Shown here: one piece after another, positions 53,809 through 63,464 of the stretch
How the letters are laid out: each line of letters opens with the position of its first letter
Position numbering within the stretch: position 1 is the first letter of the stretch
Assembly (NCBI GenBank): GCA_016521575.1
Contig: JAEKDP010000001.1
Coordinates: 62,001-126,000, forward strand
DNA: 64,000 nt
Origin: Rhodobacteraceae bacterium F11138
Lineage (GTDB): Bacteria; Pseudomonadota; Alphaproteobacteria; Rhodobacterales; Rhodobacteraceae
Direction of reading: 5' to 3'
Translations under genes and position numbers: made by a program
Notes under the pieces: generated by a model
Told to the model about the DNA's origin: nothing
What the model saw: the letters and a program-made list of their open reading frames with translations, nothing else
Databases searched by the model: none

Positions 53809-56295
53809 TCACGACAGCGTGCGGACCACTTCTTCGCGCTCGAAAATCTCGATGACATCGGCGGGCCGGATATCGTCGTAGTTTTCAAAGGCCATGCCGC
53901 ATTCCTGTCCGGATTGCACTTCGGGGACCTCATCCTTGAAGCGCTTCAGCGTTTTCAGCGTGCCCTCGTGAATGACCACGTTGTCCCGCAGCAGACGCAC
54001 ACCGGCCGAACGGCGGGCGACGCCCTCGGTGACCAGACAACCGGCAACCTTGCCGACGCCGGTGACCTTGAACACTTCCTTGATCTCGGCATAGCCGATG
54101 AACTTTTCCCGGATCTCCGCGCTGAGCAAGCCACTGGCGGCGGCTTTCACATCGTCGACCAGATCGTAGATCACCGAATAATACCGGATCTCGACGCTCT
54201 TCTGGTTCGCGGTGTTGCGGGCACTGGCATTGGCCCGCACGTTGAACCCCATGATCGGCGCATTGCTGGCTTCGGCCAGACCCACATCGGTTTCGGTGAT
54301 GGCACCGACGCCCGAATGCAGCACGCGCACGCGCACCTCTTCGTTGCCGATCTTTTCCATCGCCTGCGCGATCGCCTCGGCCGAGCCCTGCACGTCCGCC
54401 TTGAGCAGAATAGGCAGTTCGCTGACGTTTTCATCCGCCTTGGCATTGGCCATCAGCTGTTCCAGCGTGGTCGCCGCACCCGCTGCTGCGCGCTTGTCCT
54501 TGGCAGCATTGGCGCGATACTCGGCGATTTCCCGCGCCTGTGCTTCGGTTTCCGTGACGTTCAGGACATCGCCGGCTTCGGGTGTTCCGTTCAGGCCCAG
54601 AACTTCGACGGGGACCGACGGGCCTGCTTCCTTGACGCGTTCGCCCTTGTCGTTTTCCATCGCACGGACCTTGCCCCACTGTTCGCCGACGACGAAAATG
54701 TCGCCCTGCTTCAGGGTACCGGTCTGCACCAGAACCGTTGCCACCGGGCCGCGGCCCACATCCAGTTTGGCTTCGATGACAGCGCCCTGCGCGGCCCGAT
54801 CCGGATTTGCCTTCAGTTCAAGCAATTCGGATTGCAACGAGATTGCTTCCAGAAGATCGTCCAGACCGGTTCCGTTGATTGCCGACACCTCGACATCCTG
54901 CACTTCGCCGGACATCTTTTCGACGATCACCTCGTGCTGCAAAAGATCGGTGCGCACCTTGTCAGGGTTGGCTTCGGGGCGGTCGATCTTGTTGATCGCC
55001 ACGATCATCGGAACACCGGCAGCCTTGGCGTGATTGATCGCCTCGATGGTCTGCGGCATCACCGCGTCGTCGGCGGCGACCACCAGAACCACGATGTCCG
55101 TGACCTGCGCCCCGCGCGAGCGCATCGAGGTAAAGGCCGCGTGACCCGGCGTGTCCAGGAAGGTCAGAACCTGCCCGCCATCGGTTTTCACCTGATACGC
55201 GCCGATATGCTGGGTAATGCCACCGGCTTCGCCCGCGACAACCTTGGCATTGCGGATCGCATCCAGCAACGATGTCTTGCCGTGGTCGACATGCCCCATG
55301 ATCGTGATCACCGGGGGACGCGGTTGCAAATTCTTGCCGTCATCCTCGACCTGCATGATGACGTCTTCGACATCGGCATCCGAAACACGGACCACGTTGT
55401 GACCGAATTCTTCGATGATCAGTTCAGCCGTGTCCGCATCAATGGTCTGATTCTGCGTGACCATCATGCCCATGTTCATCAGGGACTTGATCACCGAGCC
55501 AACGCGTTCCGCCATCCGGTTCGCCAGTTCGGAAACCGCGATCGCTTCGGGCAGGTTGACGTTGCGCACGACCTTTTCGCGTTCGACGGTACCGCCCATG
55601 GCTTTCTGCCGGGCGCGCTCCTGCTTGCGCTTCATGGCCGCCATCGACCGCTGCCGGCCGCCTTCACCACCCCGCAACGCCTGATTCAACGTCAGCTTGC
55701 CGGATCGGCGCCCGTCGTCGTTGCGGCCCTTGCCACGGTTCGGGCGCTGTTCGCGTTCGCGCTCGGTCTTGCGCGGCGTGGACGTCCCCGCGGGTTTGGC
55801 CGCGCCACGATTGGCCGATCCCGGCGCTTCGGGCTGAGGTGCGGCAGCGGCTCGCTTGGCTGCGGCTTCGGCCTCTTCCCGCTGGCGCTTTTCTTCTTCG
55901 GCCTTGGCCTTCAGCGCCTCTTCGCGTTCTTTTTCTTCACGTTCCTTGGCTTCGATCTCGGCGCGGCGGCGCTCGCGGTCGGCGGCACGCTCCTTTTCCT
56001 CGGCCTCACGCCGGGCAGCTTCTTCGACTTCACGCGCCCGAGCAGCCTGCACAGCCTTGAGGCGGCGCTCCATTTCCGCGTCGGAAATTCCCGCCGGACG
56101 CTTGGATGGATCACCGCCCATGCCCGGCTTGCCCCCGCCTGCCTTGCCGGCACCCGGCTTAGGAACCACAACGCGCTTGCGCTTGGTCTCAACCACGACA
56201 TTCTTCGTCCGCCCGTGGCTGAAACTCTGTTTCACATTCCCCGGACGGGAACCCCCACGCAGACCCAAGGTCTTTTTGCCGTCAGTATCGCTCAT
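53809..56295 (-). CDS. infB: Translation initiation factor IF-2
   Basis: An 828-residue GTPase that places initiator tRNA on the ribosome. The N-terminal third is a highly charged Arg/Glu/Ala-rich region (about 90-200). The GTPase G1 motif GHVDHGKT is at 334-341, G3 is in DTPGHAAF and G4 is NKID. It ends with domains II-IV ([10 protein letters not shown]). It is the last gene of rimP-nusA-ylxR-infB, eight bases after ylxR. Confidence 0.98.
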   Translation of the reverse strand: MSDTDGKKTLGLRGGSRPGNVKQSFSHGRTKNVVVETKRKRVVVPKPGAGKAGGGKPGMGGDPSKRPAGISDAEMERRLKAVQAARAREVEEAARREAEEKERAADRERRRAEIEAKEREEKEREEALKAKAEEEKRQREEAEAAAKRAAAAPQPEAPGSANRGAAKPAGTSTPRKTEREREQRPNRGKGRNDDGRRSGKLTLNQALRGGEGGRQRSMAAMKRKQERARQKAMGGTVEREKVVRNVNLPEAIAVSELANRMAERVGSVIKSLMNMGMMVTQNQTIDADTAELIIEEFGHNVVRVSDADVEDVIMQVEDDGKNLQPRPPVITIMGHVDHGKTSLLDAIRNAKVVAGEAGGITQHIGAYQVKTDGGQVLTFLDTPGHAAFTSMRSRGAQVTDIVVLVVAADDAVMPQTIEAINHAKAAGVPMIVAINKIDRPEANPDKVRTDLLQHEVIVEKMSGEVQDVEVSAINGTGLDDLLEAISLQSELLELKANPDRAAQGAVIEAKLDVGRGPVATVLVQTGTLKQGDIFVVGEQWGKVRAMENDKGERVKEAGPSVPVEVLGLNGTPEAGDVLNVTETEAQAREIAEYRANAAKDKRAAAGAATTLEQLMANAKADENVSELPILLKADVQGSAEAIAQAMEKIGNEEVRVRVLHSGVGAITETDVGLAEASNAPIMGFNVRANASARNTANQKSVEIRYYSVIYDLVDDVKAAASGLLSAEIREKFIGYAEIKEVFKVTGVGKVAGCLVTEGVARRSAGVRLLRDNVVIHEGTLKTLKRFKDEVPEVQSGQECGMAFENYDDIRPADVIEIFEREEVVRTLS

Positions 56296-56303
56296 AAAGC
56301 TAT

Positions 56304-56924
56304 TTATCCTTCCAAGCGGCCCTTGCCGCTTTCCGTTCCACGTACGCCCTGCAATCGCTGGGCTTCCTCTACAACACGTTTACTGAGTCCACCAGAGGCG
56401 AGCGCAGCATGTATCACAGTTTGGCGTCCAAAGGCCATTCCCAGCTCATCCGCGGTCAGCCAGCCGATGTAATGGCCAAAATGCGGCGTGCTCAGTTTCG
56501 ATTTTCCACGCCCCGAACCGTCCACTGCCTGAATCAGGATTTGCGCCTGCTCCTTGGACAGCCAGTCCTTGACCTTTTCATACCCGGCGACCGCATCGCC
56601 TGATTTGCGCGCCAGGCTGATCAGTTCGACAACGCGGCGCACCAGCTGGCGTTCGATCTCGCCCAGTATGTCTTCGGGCACCGTCACCTGCTGTTTCAGC
56701 CCGCGCGCGAACAGTTTCTTGTCCACCGCCCGTTCCAACGCAGCGCGATCCGCCGCCACATATACCCCGCGCCCCGGCAGTTTGCCCAGCACATCCGGTG
56801 CGATCCGGCCCTCCGGGTCCGCCACGAAACGGATGAGGCCGGATTTTGGCCGGACCTCTCCCGTGGCAATGCACTTGCGATCCGGACCGTCCGACCGGTC
56901 CCTGGAGGCGCCACCGCGACTCAT
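56304..56924 (-). CDS. ylxR: YlxR/L7Ae-type RNA-binding protein
   Basis: A 206-residue protein with an N-terminal YlxR (DUF448) domain ([20 protein letters not shown], then [17 protein letters not shown]) and a C-terminal L7Ae-like RNA-binding domain (about 95-190; [20 protein letters not shown]). This fused form between nusA and infB is normal in alphaproteobacteria. It probably acts in transcription/translation coupling or as a nucleoid-associated regulator; the exact role is not established. Confidence 0.9.
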   Translation of the reverse strand: MSRGGASRDRSDGPDRKCIATGEVRPKSGLIRFVADPEGRIAPDVLGKLPGRGVYVAADRAALERAVDKKLFARGLKQQVTVPEDILGEIERQLVRRVVELISLARKSGDAVAGYEKVKDWLSKEQAQILIQAVDGSGRGKSKLSTPHFGHYIGWLTADELGMAFGRQTVIHAALASGGLSKRVVEEAQRLQGVRGTESGKGRLEG

Positions 56925-56946
56925 GATGAACCCCTGGGGCCTGGGA

Positions 56947-58590
56947 TCAGGCCCCGGTCTCCTTGGTCATGACGTCCTGATCCTCGGCTTCGGTTTCGGT
57001 TTCCTCTTCCGGTTCTTCTTCGGCTTCCAGCTCGGCCGGATCGACCCATCCCAACATGATGCGGGCGGTCATGACCAGATCCTGCGCCTCTTCCAGCGAA
57101 AGATCAAACGGCTCCAGCAGCCCATCGTCCTTGATCCGCTGACCGTCGACCGTGGTCCAGCCGCCAGCCAGTTCCCAATCCGCACAGGTCGCGAAGTCTT
57201 CCAGCGTCTTGACCCCGTCCTTGGCCAGTGCCTCGATCATTTGGGGTGTCAGGCCTTCGAATTCAACCAGGCTGTCTTGGACACCCAGGGCGCGCGCATT
57301 TTCCAGCGCCGCCTTGGCCTGGGCTTCCAGCACATCGCGGGCGCGGGCCTGCAGCTCCTGTGCGGTGCCTTCGTCGACACCGTCGATCACCAGAAGTTCG
57401 TCCAGTTCGACATAGGCGACTTCTTCCAGGTTGGTGAAACCCTCGGAAACCAGAAGCTGGGCAAAGAACTCGTCCAGATCCAGCGTATCCATGAACAGCT
57501 GGGTGCGCTGCTCGAATTCCTTCTGGCGGCGCTTGCTTTCTTCTTCCTCGGTCATGATATCGATATCCAGACCGGTCAACTGGCTGGCCAGGCGCACGTT
57601 CTGACCGCGGCGGCCGATTGCAAGGCTCAACTGCTCTTCGGGCACGACGACTTCGATCCGCTCGGCTTCTTCATCCAGAACCACCTTGCTGACCTCGGCG
57701 GGCTGCAGCGCATTGACCAGGAAGGTCGGCTGATCGTCGTTCCAGGGAATGATGTCAATCTTTTCGCCCTGCAGTTCGTTCACCACGGCCTGCACCCGGC
57801 TTCCGCGCATCCCGACGCAGGCACCGACGGGGTCGATGCTGTTGTCATAGGAAATCACGGCGATCTTCGCGCGCGACCCAGGGTCACGGGCCACGGCCTT
57901 GATCTCGATGATGCCGTCATAGATTTCCGGCACTTCCATCTTGAACAGTTCGGCCATGAATTCCGGCGCGGTGCGGCTCAGGAAAATCTGCGGCCCGCGC
58001 GGTTCGCGGCGCACATCCTTGATATAGCAACGGATCCGATCATTCGGGCGATAGCTTTCGCGACCGATCTTTTCGTTGCGGCGCAGGATCGCTTCGCCGG
58101 CACCCACGTCAACGATGACATTGCCATATTCTTCGCGCTTGACCATGCCGTTGATGATCGTACCCGCGCGATCCTTGAATTCTTCGTATTGACGGTCCCG
58201 CTCGGCTTCGCGCACCCGTTGCAGGATCACCTGCTTGGCCGATTGCGCCGCGATCCGGCCCATTTCGACGGGGGGCACTTCTTCGACGAACGTATCGCCC
58301 ACGACCGGGTCCGCCATGTATTGTTTGGCCTGATCGACGGTGAACTCGGCCTGATAATTTTCCAGCTCTTCTTCGTCGACCACGGTACGAACACGGGTAA
58401 AGGTGGCCTTGCCGGTCTTGCGGTCGATCGAGACACGAATATCCATCTCTGCGCCATAGCGGCTCTTGGCGGCACGGGCGAGGCTCTCTTCCATCGCCTC
58501 GACCACCAGACCGGGGTCGATCATCTTTTCGCGGGCCACGGCCTCGGCGGTCTGCAAAAGCTCCAGCTGGTTCGCGGATGTGATTGCCAT
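56947..58590 (-). CDS. nusA: Transcription termination/antitermination factor NusA
   Basis: A 547-residue RNA polymerase-binding factor. It has an N-terminal domain, an S1 domain (about 135-205), two KH domains (about 210-350; IAVISYDNSIDPVGACVGMR, AIGRRGQNVRLA) and C-terminal acidic helix-hairpin repeats (about 370-510). It ends in a strongly acidic tail (EEEPEEETETEAEDQD). The start shares one base with the rimP stop. Confidence 0.97.
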   Translation of the reverse strand: MAITSANQLELLQTAEAVAREKMIDPGLVVEAMEESLARAAKSRYGAEMDIRVSIDRKTGKATFTRVRTVVDEEELENYQAEFTVDQAKQYMADPVVGDTFVEEVPPVEMGRIAAQSAKQVILQRVREAERDRQYEEFKDRAGTIINGMVKREEYGNVIVDVGAGEAILRRNEKIGRESYRPNDRIRCYIKDVRREPRGPQIFLSRTAPEFMAELFKMEVPEIYDGIIEIKAVARDPGSRAKIAVISYDNSIDPVGACVGMRGSRVQAVVNELQGEKIDIIPWNDDQPTFLVNALQPAEVSKVVLDEEAERIEVVVPEEQLSLAIGRRGQNVRLASQLTGLDIDIMTEEEESKRRQKEFEQRTQLFMDTLDLDEFFAQLLVSEGFTNLEEVAYVELDELLVIDGVDEGTAQELQARARDVLEAQAKAALENARALGVQDSLVEFEGLTPQMIEALAKDGVKTLEDFATCADWELAGGWTTVDGQRIKDDGLLEPFDLSLEEAQDLVMTARIMLGWVDPAELEAEEEPEEETETEAEDQDVMTKETGA

Positions 58591-59177
58591 CAGGTGTTCT
58601 CCTCTTCAGACGTGTCGGTCTGGATCTCGTCGAATTCGTCTTCGTTCAGCGCGCCCGCGGCTTTCCGCTGGCGCAGCATTTCCTTGATCAGGTCGTCGGT
58701 CAGAACCAGCTTGGCATCGCTGAGCCAGTCGAATTGCAGCCCGATGGTGACCTCTTCGCCGTTCTGGTCGATATTGATCAGCACCTCATCGCCTTCGACC
58801 CCGGCCAATTGGCCCTTGAAACGGCGGCGGCCGTCGATCATTTCGGCGGTTTCGATCTTGGCCTCGTACCCTTCGAACATCTCGAAGTCCTTGAGCCGTG
58901 TCAGCGGGCGGTCGATGCCGGGGCTGGACACTTCCAGCGTAAAGGCGTCCAGAATCGGGTCCTCGACATCCAGCGTTGCGCTGACGGCATTGGAAATCGA
59001 CGCGCAATCATCCACCTCGATGCCGCCATGCGCCTTGTCGGCCATGATCTGCAATGTGGTTGTCTTGCCCGACATCAGACGCACCCGCACCAGTTCAAAC
59101 CCCATGTCCTGCAGGACGGGAGAGATGATTTCGGCCAGGCGGCGATCTATCGCGGCTTTTGCAATCAGGTCGTTCAT
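58590..59177 (-). CDS. rimP: Ribosome maturation factor RimP
   Basis: A 195-residue protein for 30S assembly. The central [20 protein letters not shown], then [20 protein letters not shown] is the RimP signature. It begins the conserved operon and overlaps nusA by TGATG. A terminator upstream separates it from the minus-strand genes at 59.3-61.2 kb. Confidence 0.95.
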   Translation of the reverse strand: MNDLIAKAAIDRRLAEIISPVLQDMGFELVRVRLMSGKTTTLQIMADKAHGGIEVDDCASISNAVSATLDVEDPILDAFTLEVSSPGIDRPLTRLKDFEMFEGYEAKIETAEMIDGRRRFKGQLAGVEGDEVLINIDQNGEEVTIGLQFDWLSDAKLVLTDDLIKEMLRQRKAAGALNEDEFDEIQTDTSEEENT

Positions 59178-59202
59178 GTCGTCTTTCTCCGGATCACAGG
59201 CA

Positions 59203-59226
59203 CAAAAAAACGGGCCCGCGGCCCGT
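59203..59226 (-). terminator. Intrinsic terminator upstream of rimP
   Basis: On the minus strand ACGGGCC-GCG-GGCCCGT is followed by a run of seven T. It ends the transcript of the short solute-binding protein gene before the rimP promoter. Confidence 0.85.
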
Positions 59227-59328
59227 CATCGTTTTCCGGTGGAGCTTCGGGCCCAGAGCCCGACGCGCCGCTGTTGAATGCCATATACGCGCGTCGCCCG
59301 AATTCCGCAAGAGGCGATTTTCACAGGT

Positions 59329-60180
59329 CTAGGCGCCTTGCCACCACCGCTCTGCCAGCCGCCCGTCATCCAGCGCCCCGCGCGTGCCGATCATGCGCGG
59401 CATCCCGACCGTATTCTGCGCCGCCAGCACCATATCACCAGGCGAAGGGTGAAAGATCAGGTTCGTCCGTTCCCGCAGATCTTCCGGTTTGGGCAGCACG
59501 GCCACATCGACATATCCGTCGCGCACCGCTTCGGCGCGCACGGCGGGGTCCGGGATCACCAGTGCCTGGATGCTGTCCAGCCATCCGGCGCGCCCGTTCT
59601 TGTAGTGATCCGCTACCTTATGACCCAGATAATGCCGCCCCGCCTGCAACCGTTCGGTGCGATAGCATCCGGTTCCCACGGCCTGATCCAGCGGCAGATC
59701 AACCGCCCCGTCCGCGCAGATCCGCAGGGCGGGATCCGCCAGCAGGAAAGGCAGGTCGGGATTGCCCCGCGCCAGATCCAGCCGAATTCCAAGCGGACCA
59801 TCGGCGCGGATGGACTCAAACGAAATCCGTCCGGCCGCGCGATGCGCGCTGAGCGAGTCCATCACATCCCGCGCCGTCAGCTTGCGGCCGTCATGAAAAT
59901 TCACGCCCGAACGCAATTCCAACTGCCAGATACGGGCGTCCGCACCCGTTTCCCAGCGGGATGCCAGTTCTGCCTGCAACGCCCCGTTCGCGGCCACTTC
60001 GGTCAATGTGTCAAAACCCGCCCCCTGAACCAGCCGATGCAGGCTGTCGTCCTCGCGCGGCAGGGCGATCCGCAACCGCCCGCCCATGCGCGGCGCGGCG
60101 TCCAGCGACACCCCGGTGGCCGCCAGCAACGCGGCTGCGGCACCGGACGAAAACAGCGCACGTCGGTCCAGGCGCGTCAT
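59329..60180 (-). CDS. Short family-5 solute-binding-like protein
   Basis: A 283-residue exported protein with a twin-arginine-like/basic N-terminus (TRLDRRALFSSGAAAALLAA). It matches the N-terminal half of family-5 peptide/nickel-binding proteins (LRIALPREDDSLHRLVQGAG, then the VNFHDGRKLTARDVMDSLSA segment). Normal members have about 500 residues, so the C-terminal lobe is missing. No permease or ATPase genes are near. The gene is intact in frame and followed by its own terminator, so it may be a functional short form or a decayed one. It is one base from pip. Confidence 0.75.
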   Translation of the reverse strand: MTRLDRRALFSSGAAAALLAATGVSLDAAPRMGGRLRIALPREDDSLHRLVQGAGFDTLTEVAANGALQAELASRWETGADARIWQLELRSGVNFHDGRKLTARDVMDSLSAHRAAGRISFESIRADGPLGIRLDLARGNPDLPFLLADPALRICADGAVDLPLDQAVGTGCYRTERLQAGRHYLGHKVADHYKNGRAGWLDSIQALVIPDPAVRAEAVRDGYVDVAVLPKPEDLRERTNLIFHPSPGDMVLAAQNTVGMPRMIGTRGALDDGRLAERWWQGA

Positions 60181-60181
60181 T

Positions 60182-61159
60182 TCATGCCTCCGCTTGCGCG
60201 ATCTGGTCCATCACCCGCACAAGCTCCAAACTGATGCCCGGCTCGGACAGGGCGTGACCGGCATTCCGGATCAGCTTGAGTTCGGCCCCGGGCCATTCAC
60301 TGGCCAGACGCCAGGCGGATGTAGGTGGACAGATCATGTCGTAACGGCCCTGCACGATAACACCCGGAATATGCGAAATCCGGCCCATGTTTTCAAGGAT
60401 CTGTTCATCCGTCTCAAGGAAACCGCCATGCATGAAATAGTGGTTTTCAAGCCGGGCAAACGCGCGGGCATATTCACCGGGGCCTTCACCGGACACGCCA
60501 TTGGAATGAACCGATGCCAGCGCATTTTCCCAGGCCGACCATGCGCGCCCGAAACGGATTTCCAGTGACAGATCGCCCGAAAACAGCCGCCGGTGATACG
60601 CACCGATCAGATCGTCGCGTTCGTCTTCGGGAACAAGCGACACGAACCGCTCCCAGGTTTCGGGCCAGAATTTGCCAGCCCCGCCGCCATAGAACCAGTC
60701 CAGTTCGGCCCGGGTCATCAAAAACACGCCGCGCAGGATCAGATGGCGCACACGCTCGGGATGGCTTTGGGCGTAGATCAGCGCCAAGGTCGCTCCCCAG
60801 CTGCCCCCGAACACCAGCCAGCCGTCAATGCCCAGCTTGGTGCGAATCAATTCGATGTCATCGACCAGATGCCACGTCGTGTTGTCCTTGACCGACGCAT
60901 GTGGCCGCGACCGCCCACAGCCGCGCTGATCGAACAGGATGACCCGATAGACGTCGGGATCGAAATACCGCCGCATCGCGGGGCTGCATCCGCCGCCGGG
61001 GCCGCCATGCAGCACCACGACCGGCACCCCCTCTGGATTGCCGCATTGCTCGACATAGACCTTGTGTCCCTGACCCACGGCGATCATTCGCTGATCGAAC
61101 GGTTCGATCGGCGGGTACAGATATTGAACTGCGCGCTTTTGATCCGAGTGTTTATCCAT
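60182..61159 (-). CDS. pip: Prolyl aminopeptidase
   Basis: A 325-residue alpha/beta hydrolase that removes N-terminal proline. It has the oxyanion segment HGGPGGGCSPAMRRYFDP, the DQRGCGRS motif, nucleophile elbow GGSWGATLAL and the catalytic His near NAGHALSEPG. Length is normal for the S33 family. It is divergent from ubiG and followed by the short solute-binding protein gene, which might suggest joint peptide use. Confidence 0.93.
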   Translation of the reverse strand: MDKHSDQKRAVQYLYPPIEPFDQRMIAVGQGHKVYVEQCGNPEGVPVVVLHGGPGGGCSPAMRRYFDPDVYRVILFDQRGCGRSRPHASVKDNTTWHLVDDIELIRTKLGIDGWLVFGGSWGATLALIYAQSHPERVRHLILRGVFLMTRAELDWFYGGGAGKFWPETWERFVSLVPEDERDDLIGAYHRRLFSGDLSLEIRFGRAWSAWENALASVHSNGVSGEGPGEYARAFARLENHYFMHGGFLETDEQILENMGRISHIPGVIVQGRYDMICPPTSAWRLASEWPGAELKLIRNAGHALSEPGISLELVRVMDQIAQAEA

Positions 61160-61208
61160 GAATGCCCTATATAGAAGCTGAATGTCAGAAAATCACATGG
61201 AGACAGGA

Positions 61209-61955
61209 ATGCAAGCGCCACAAGATACGGTGGACCCTGCCGAAATCGCCAAATTCGAAGCGATGGCCGCCGAATGGTGGGATCCCGCGGGCAAGTTCAA
61301 ACCTCTGCACATGCTCAACCCCTGCCGTTTAGACTATATTACGTCACAAATTGCAGGAGAATTCGACTGCGACCTTACGGCACAACGTCCATTTTCGGGG
61401 CTGCGGCTGCTGGATATCGGTTGCGGCGGCGGATTGCTGTCTGAACCGATGGCCCGTCTTGGGGCGCAGGTGGTCGGCGCCGATGCGGCGGCGGGCAACA
61501 TTCCGGTGGCCCGGGTCCATGCCGCGCAATCCGGACTTGAAGTCGATTATCGTCACACCACCGCCGAGGCCCTGGCGGAAGCGGGCGAGCAATTCGACGT
61601 TGTGCTGAACATGGAGGTGGTCGAGCATGTCGCGGATCCGCTGGCCTATCTGACCGCCTGCCGCACCCTGCTGAAACCGGGCGGGCTGCACATCTGTTCC
61701 ACCATCAACCGCAACCCGAAATCCTATATGGTGGCCATCGTCGGGGCCGAGGTGGTGATGCGCTGGCTGCCGCGCGGCACCCATGAATGGTCCAAATTCA
61801 TCACCCCGGATGAGCTGTACGACCTGTTGTCGCGCGCGGGGCTGGAACCGGTGGACCGAAAGGGCTTTGTGTTCAACCCGGTCACATGGGATTGGAGCCT
61901 GTCGGCACGCGATCTCAGCGTGAATTATGTCACAGCCAGCACCAGAACGGCCTGA
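61209..61955 (+). CDS. ubiG: Ubiquinone biosynthesis O-methyltransferase UbiG
   Basis: A 248-residue SAM-dependent methyltransferase catalysing both O-methylations of ubiquinone synthesis. It has [20 protein letters not shown] near the N-terminus, motif [21 protein letters not shown] and post-motif [16 protein letters not shown]. The ATG at 61209 has GGAGA six bases upstream and gives the usual length; an earlier in-frame ATG at 61182 is possible. Confidence 0.94.
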   Translation: MQAPQDTVDPAEIAKFEAMAAEWWDPAGKFKPLHMLNPCRLDYITSQIAGEFDCDLTAQRPFSGLRLLDIGCGGGLLSEPMARLGAQVVGADAAAGNIPVARVHAAQSGLEVDYRHTTAEALAEAGEQFDVVLNMEVVEHVADPLAYLTACRTLLKPGGLHICSTINRNPKSYMVAIVGAEVVMRWLPRGTHEWSKFITPDELYDLLSRAGLEPVDRKGFVFNPVTWDWSLSARDLSVNYVTASTRTA

Positions 61956-61977
61956 GGCCCGGCACCGGCGGAAACGA

Positions 61978-61996
61978 GGGGCGGCAGAACCGCCCC
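61978..61996. terminator. Stem-loop between convergent ubiG and aminotransferase
   Basis: GGGGCGG, loop CAGAA, CCGCCCC. Perfect 7-bp GC stem in a 50-bp convergent gap; no T-run on either side. Confidence 0.4.
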
Positions 61997-62005
61997 CGCA
62001 CCCGG

Positions 62006-63400
62006 TCAGGCGGCTTTGAATATGCCTTGTTTGCGGATCTCGTCATAGGTTTCATCCAGCGCCTTGGCGGCCCGTGAAACCAGGGTGTCGATCTCTTCGG
62101 GGCGGATGACAAGCGGCGGTGAAATGATCATGCGGTCCCCGACGTGGCGCATGATCAGGTTGTTGGCAAAACACCGCTCGCGGCAGATGTATCCGACCGC
62201 ACCGCTGTCACCGGCAAAGGCGGCGCGGCGCTCGCTGTCCGGTGTCAGGGCGATGGTGCCCATCAATCCGACGCTGCGCGCTTCGCCCACCAGCGGATGA
62301 TCGGCCAACGTGCCCCATGTCTTTTCCAGATGCGGCGCGGCGACGTCGCGCACATGCTCCACGATTTTTTCTTCTTCGAGGATCCGCAGGTTTTCCAATG
62401 CCACGGCCGCAGCCACCGGATGACCGGAATAGGTATAGCCATGATTGAATTCACCGGAACCGATCACATCCGCGATCTCGTCCCTGACGATCGAACCGCC
62501 AATGGGCGCATAGCCCGAACTGAGTCCCTTGGCGATTGTCATGATATCCGGGCGGATATCGACGGTCTGACTGCCGAACCAGTTGCCGGTGCGCCCAAAG
62601 CCGCAGATCACTTCGTCCGCGATCAGCAGGATCTCGTATTTGTCGCAGATGCGTTGGATCTCCGGCCAATAGGTTTCCGGCGGGATCACCACACCGCCCG
62701 CACCTTGTATCGGTTCGGCGATAAAGGCGGCGACCCGGTTCTCGCCCAGTTGCTCGATCGCCTCTTCCAGTTCGCGCGCGCGCGCCAGACCGAACTCTTC
62801 GCGGCTCATATCGCCGCCTTCGGCCCACCAATGCGGCTGGTTGATATGGTGCACATCGGGAATCGGCAGGCCCCCCTGTTCGTGCATATAGCTCATGCCG
62901 CCCAAGCTGCCGCTGCCCACGGACGAACCGTGATAGGCATTCTTGCGGCTGATGATGATCGATTTGTCAGGCTTGCCCTTCATGGCCCAATAGGTCCGCA
63001 CCATGCGGATGTTGGTATCGTTCGCTTCAGAGCCCGAACCGGCGAAGAACACATGGTTCAGGTCGCGCGGCGCCAGCTCGGCCAATTTGGTCGAAAGGGC
63101 AACGGCCGGAACATGCGTGGTCTGAAAGAACGTGTTGTAATATGGCAGTTCGCGCATCTGGCGCGCGGCCACATCCGCCAGTTCGCCGCGCCCGTAGCCG
63201 ATGTTGACACACCACAGACCCGCCATGGCATCCAGTATCTCGTTTCCATCGCTGTCGGTCAATGTAACGCCCCGGGCGCGGGTGATGACGCGCGCACCCT
63301 TTTCCCCCAGCTCGTTTCCGGCGGTGAACGGATGCATGTGATGCGCCGCATCCAGCGCCTGCAACTCGGCCGTGGGCATGTGATTGGTGATGGCGGACAT
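62006..63400 (-). CDS. Class III aminotransferase, SpuC-like
   Basis: A 464-residue PLP enzyme. It closely resembles Pseudomonas SpuC putrescine-pyruvate aminotransferase along its length: HPFTAGNELGEKGARVITRA, ILDAMAGLWCVNIGYGRGEL, LIADEVICGFGRTG, and IMTIAKGLSSGYAP with the PLP Lys. Terminal MIISPPLVIRPEEIDTLVSR is also shared. Other omega-amino acids or taurine-type substrates are possible. It lies downstream of a GntR-family regulator on the same strand. A perfect palindrome lies in the 64-bp space between, suggesting specific control. Confidence 0.85.
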   Translation of the reverse strand: MSAITNHMPTAELQALDAAHHMHPFTAGNELGEKGARVITRARGVTLTDSDGNEILDAMAGLWCVNIGYGRGELADVAARQMRELPYYNTFFQTTHVPAVALSTKLAELAPRDLNHVFFAGSGSEANDTNIRMVRTYWAMKGKPDKSIIISRKNAYHGSSVGSGSLGGMSYMHEQGGLPIPDVHHINQPHWWAEGGDMSREEFGLARARELEEAIEQLGENRVAAFIAEPIQGAGGVVIPPETYWPEIQRICDKYEILLIADEVICGFGRTGNWFGSQTVDIRPDIMTIAKGLSSGYAPIGGSIVRDEIADVIGSGEFNHGYTYSGHPVAAAVALENLRILEEEKIVEHVRDVAAPHLEKTWGTLADHPLVGEARSVGLMGTIALTPDSERRAAFAGDSGAVGYICRERCFANNLIMRHVGDRMIISPPLVIRPEEIDTLVSRAAKALDETYDEIRKQGIFKAA

Positions 63401-63431
63401 GGCATAATCTCCGAAGCTAGGGGTTCATCTC

Positions 63432-63449
63432 AAAATATGATCATATTTT
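63432..63449. promoter_or_regulatory. Perfect 18-bp palindrome, candidate GntR operator
   Basis: AAAATATGATCATATTTT is fully self-complementary. It stands 31 bases upstream of the aminotransferase start and 15 bases after the regulator's stop. The AT-rich sequence is unlike the surrounding GC-rich DNA. Likely a dimeric regulator site; binding by the neighbouring GntR/FCD protein is inference. Confidence 0.5.
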
Positions 63450-63464
63450 TCGATGTCAATCGAA

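Noticed and set aside
53509-56472. 987-codon plus-strand frame opposite infB
   Set aside because: Antisense shadow of infB produced by strong third-position G/C; composition is Arg/His/Gln-rich and unlike a real protein.
56554-59277. 907-codon plus-strand frame opposite nusA and rimP
   Set aside because: Antisense shadow; the minus-strand genes are unmistakable.
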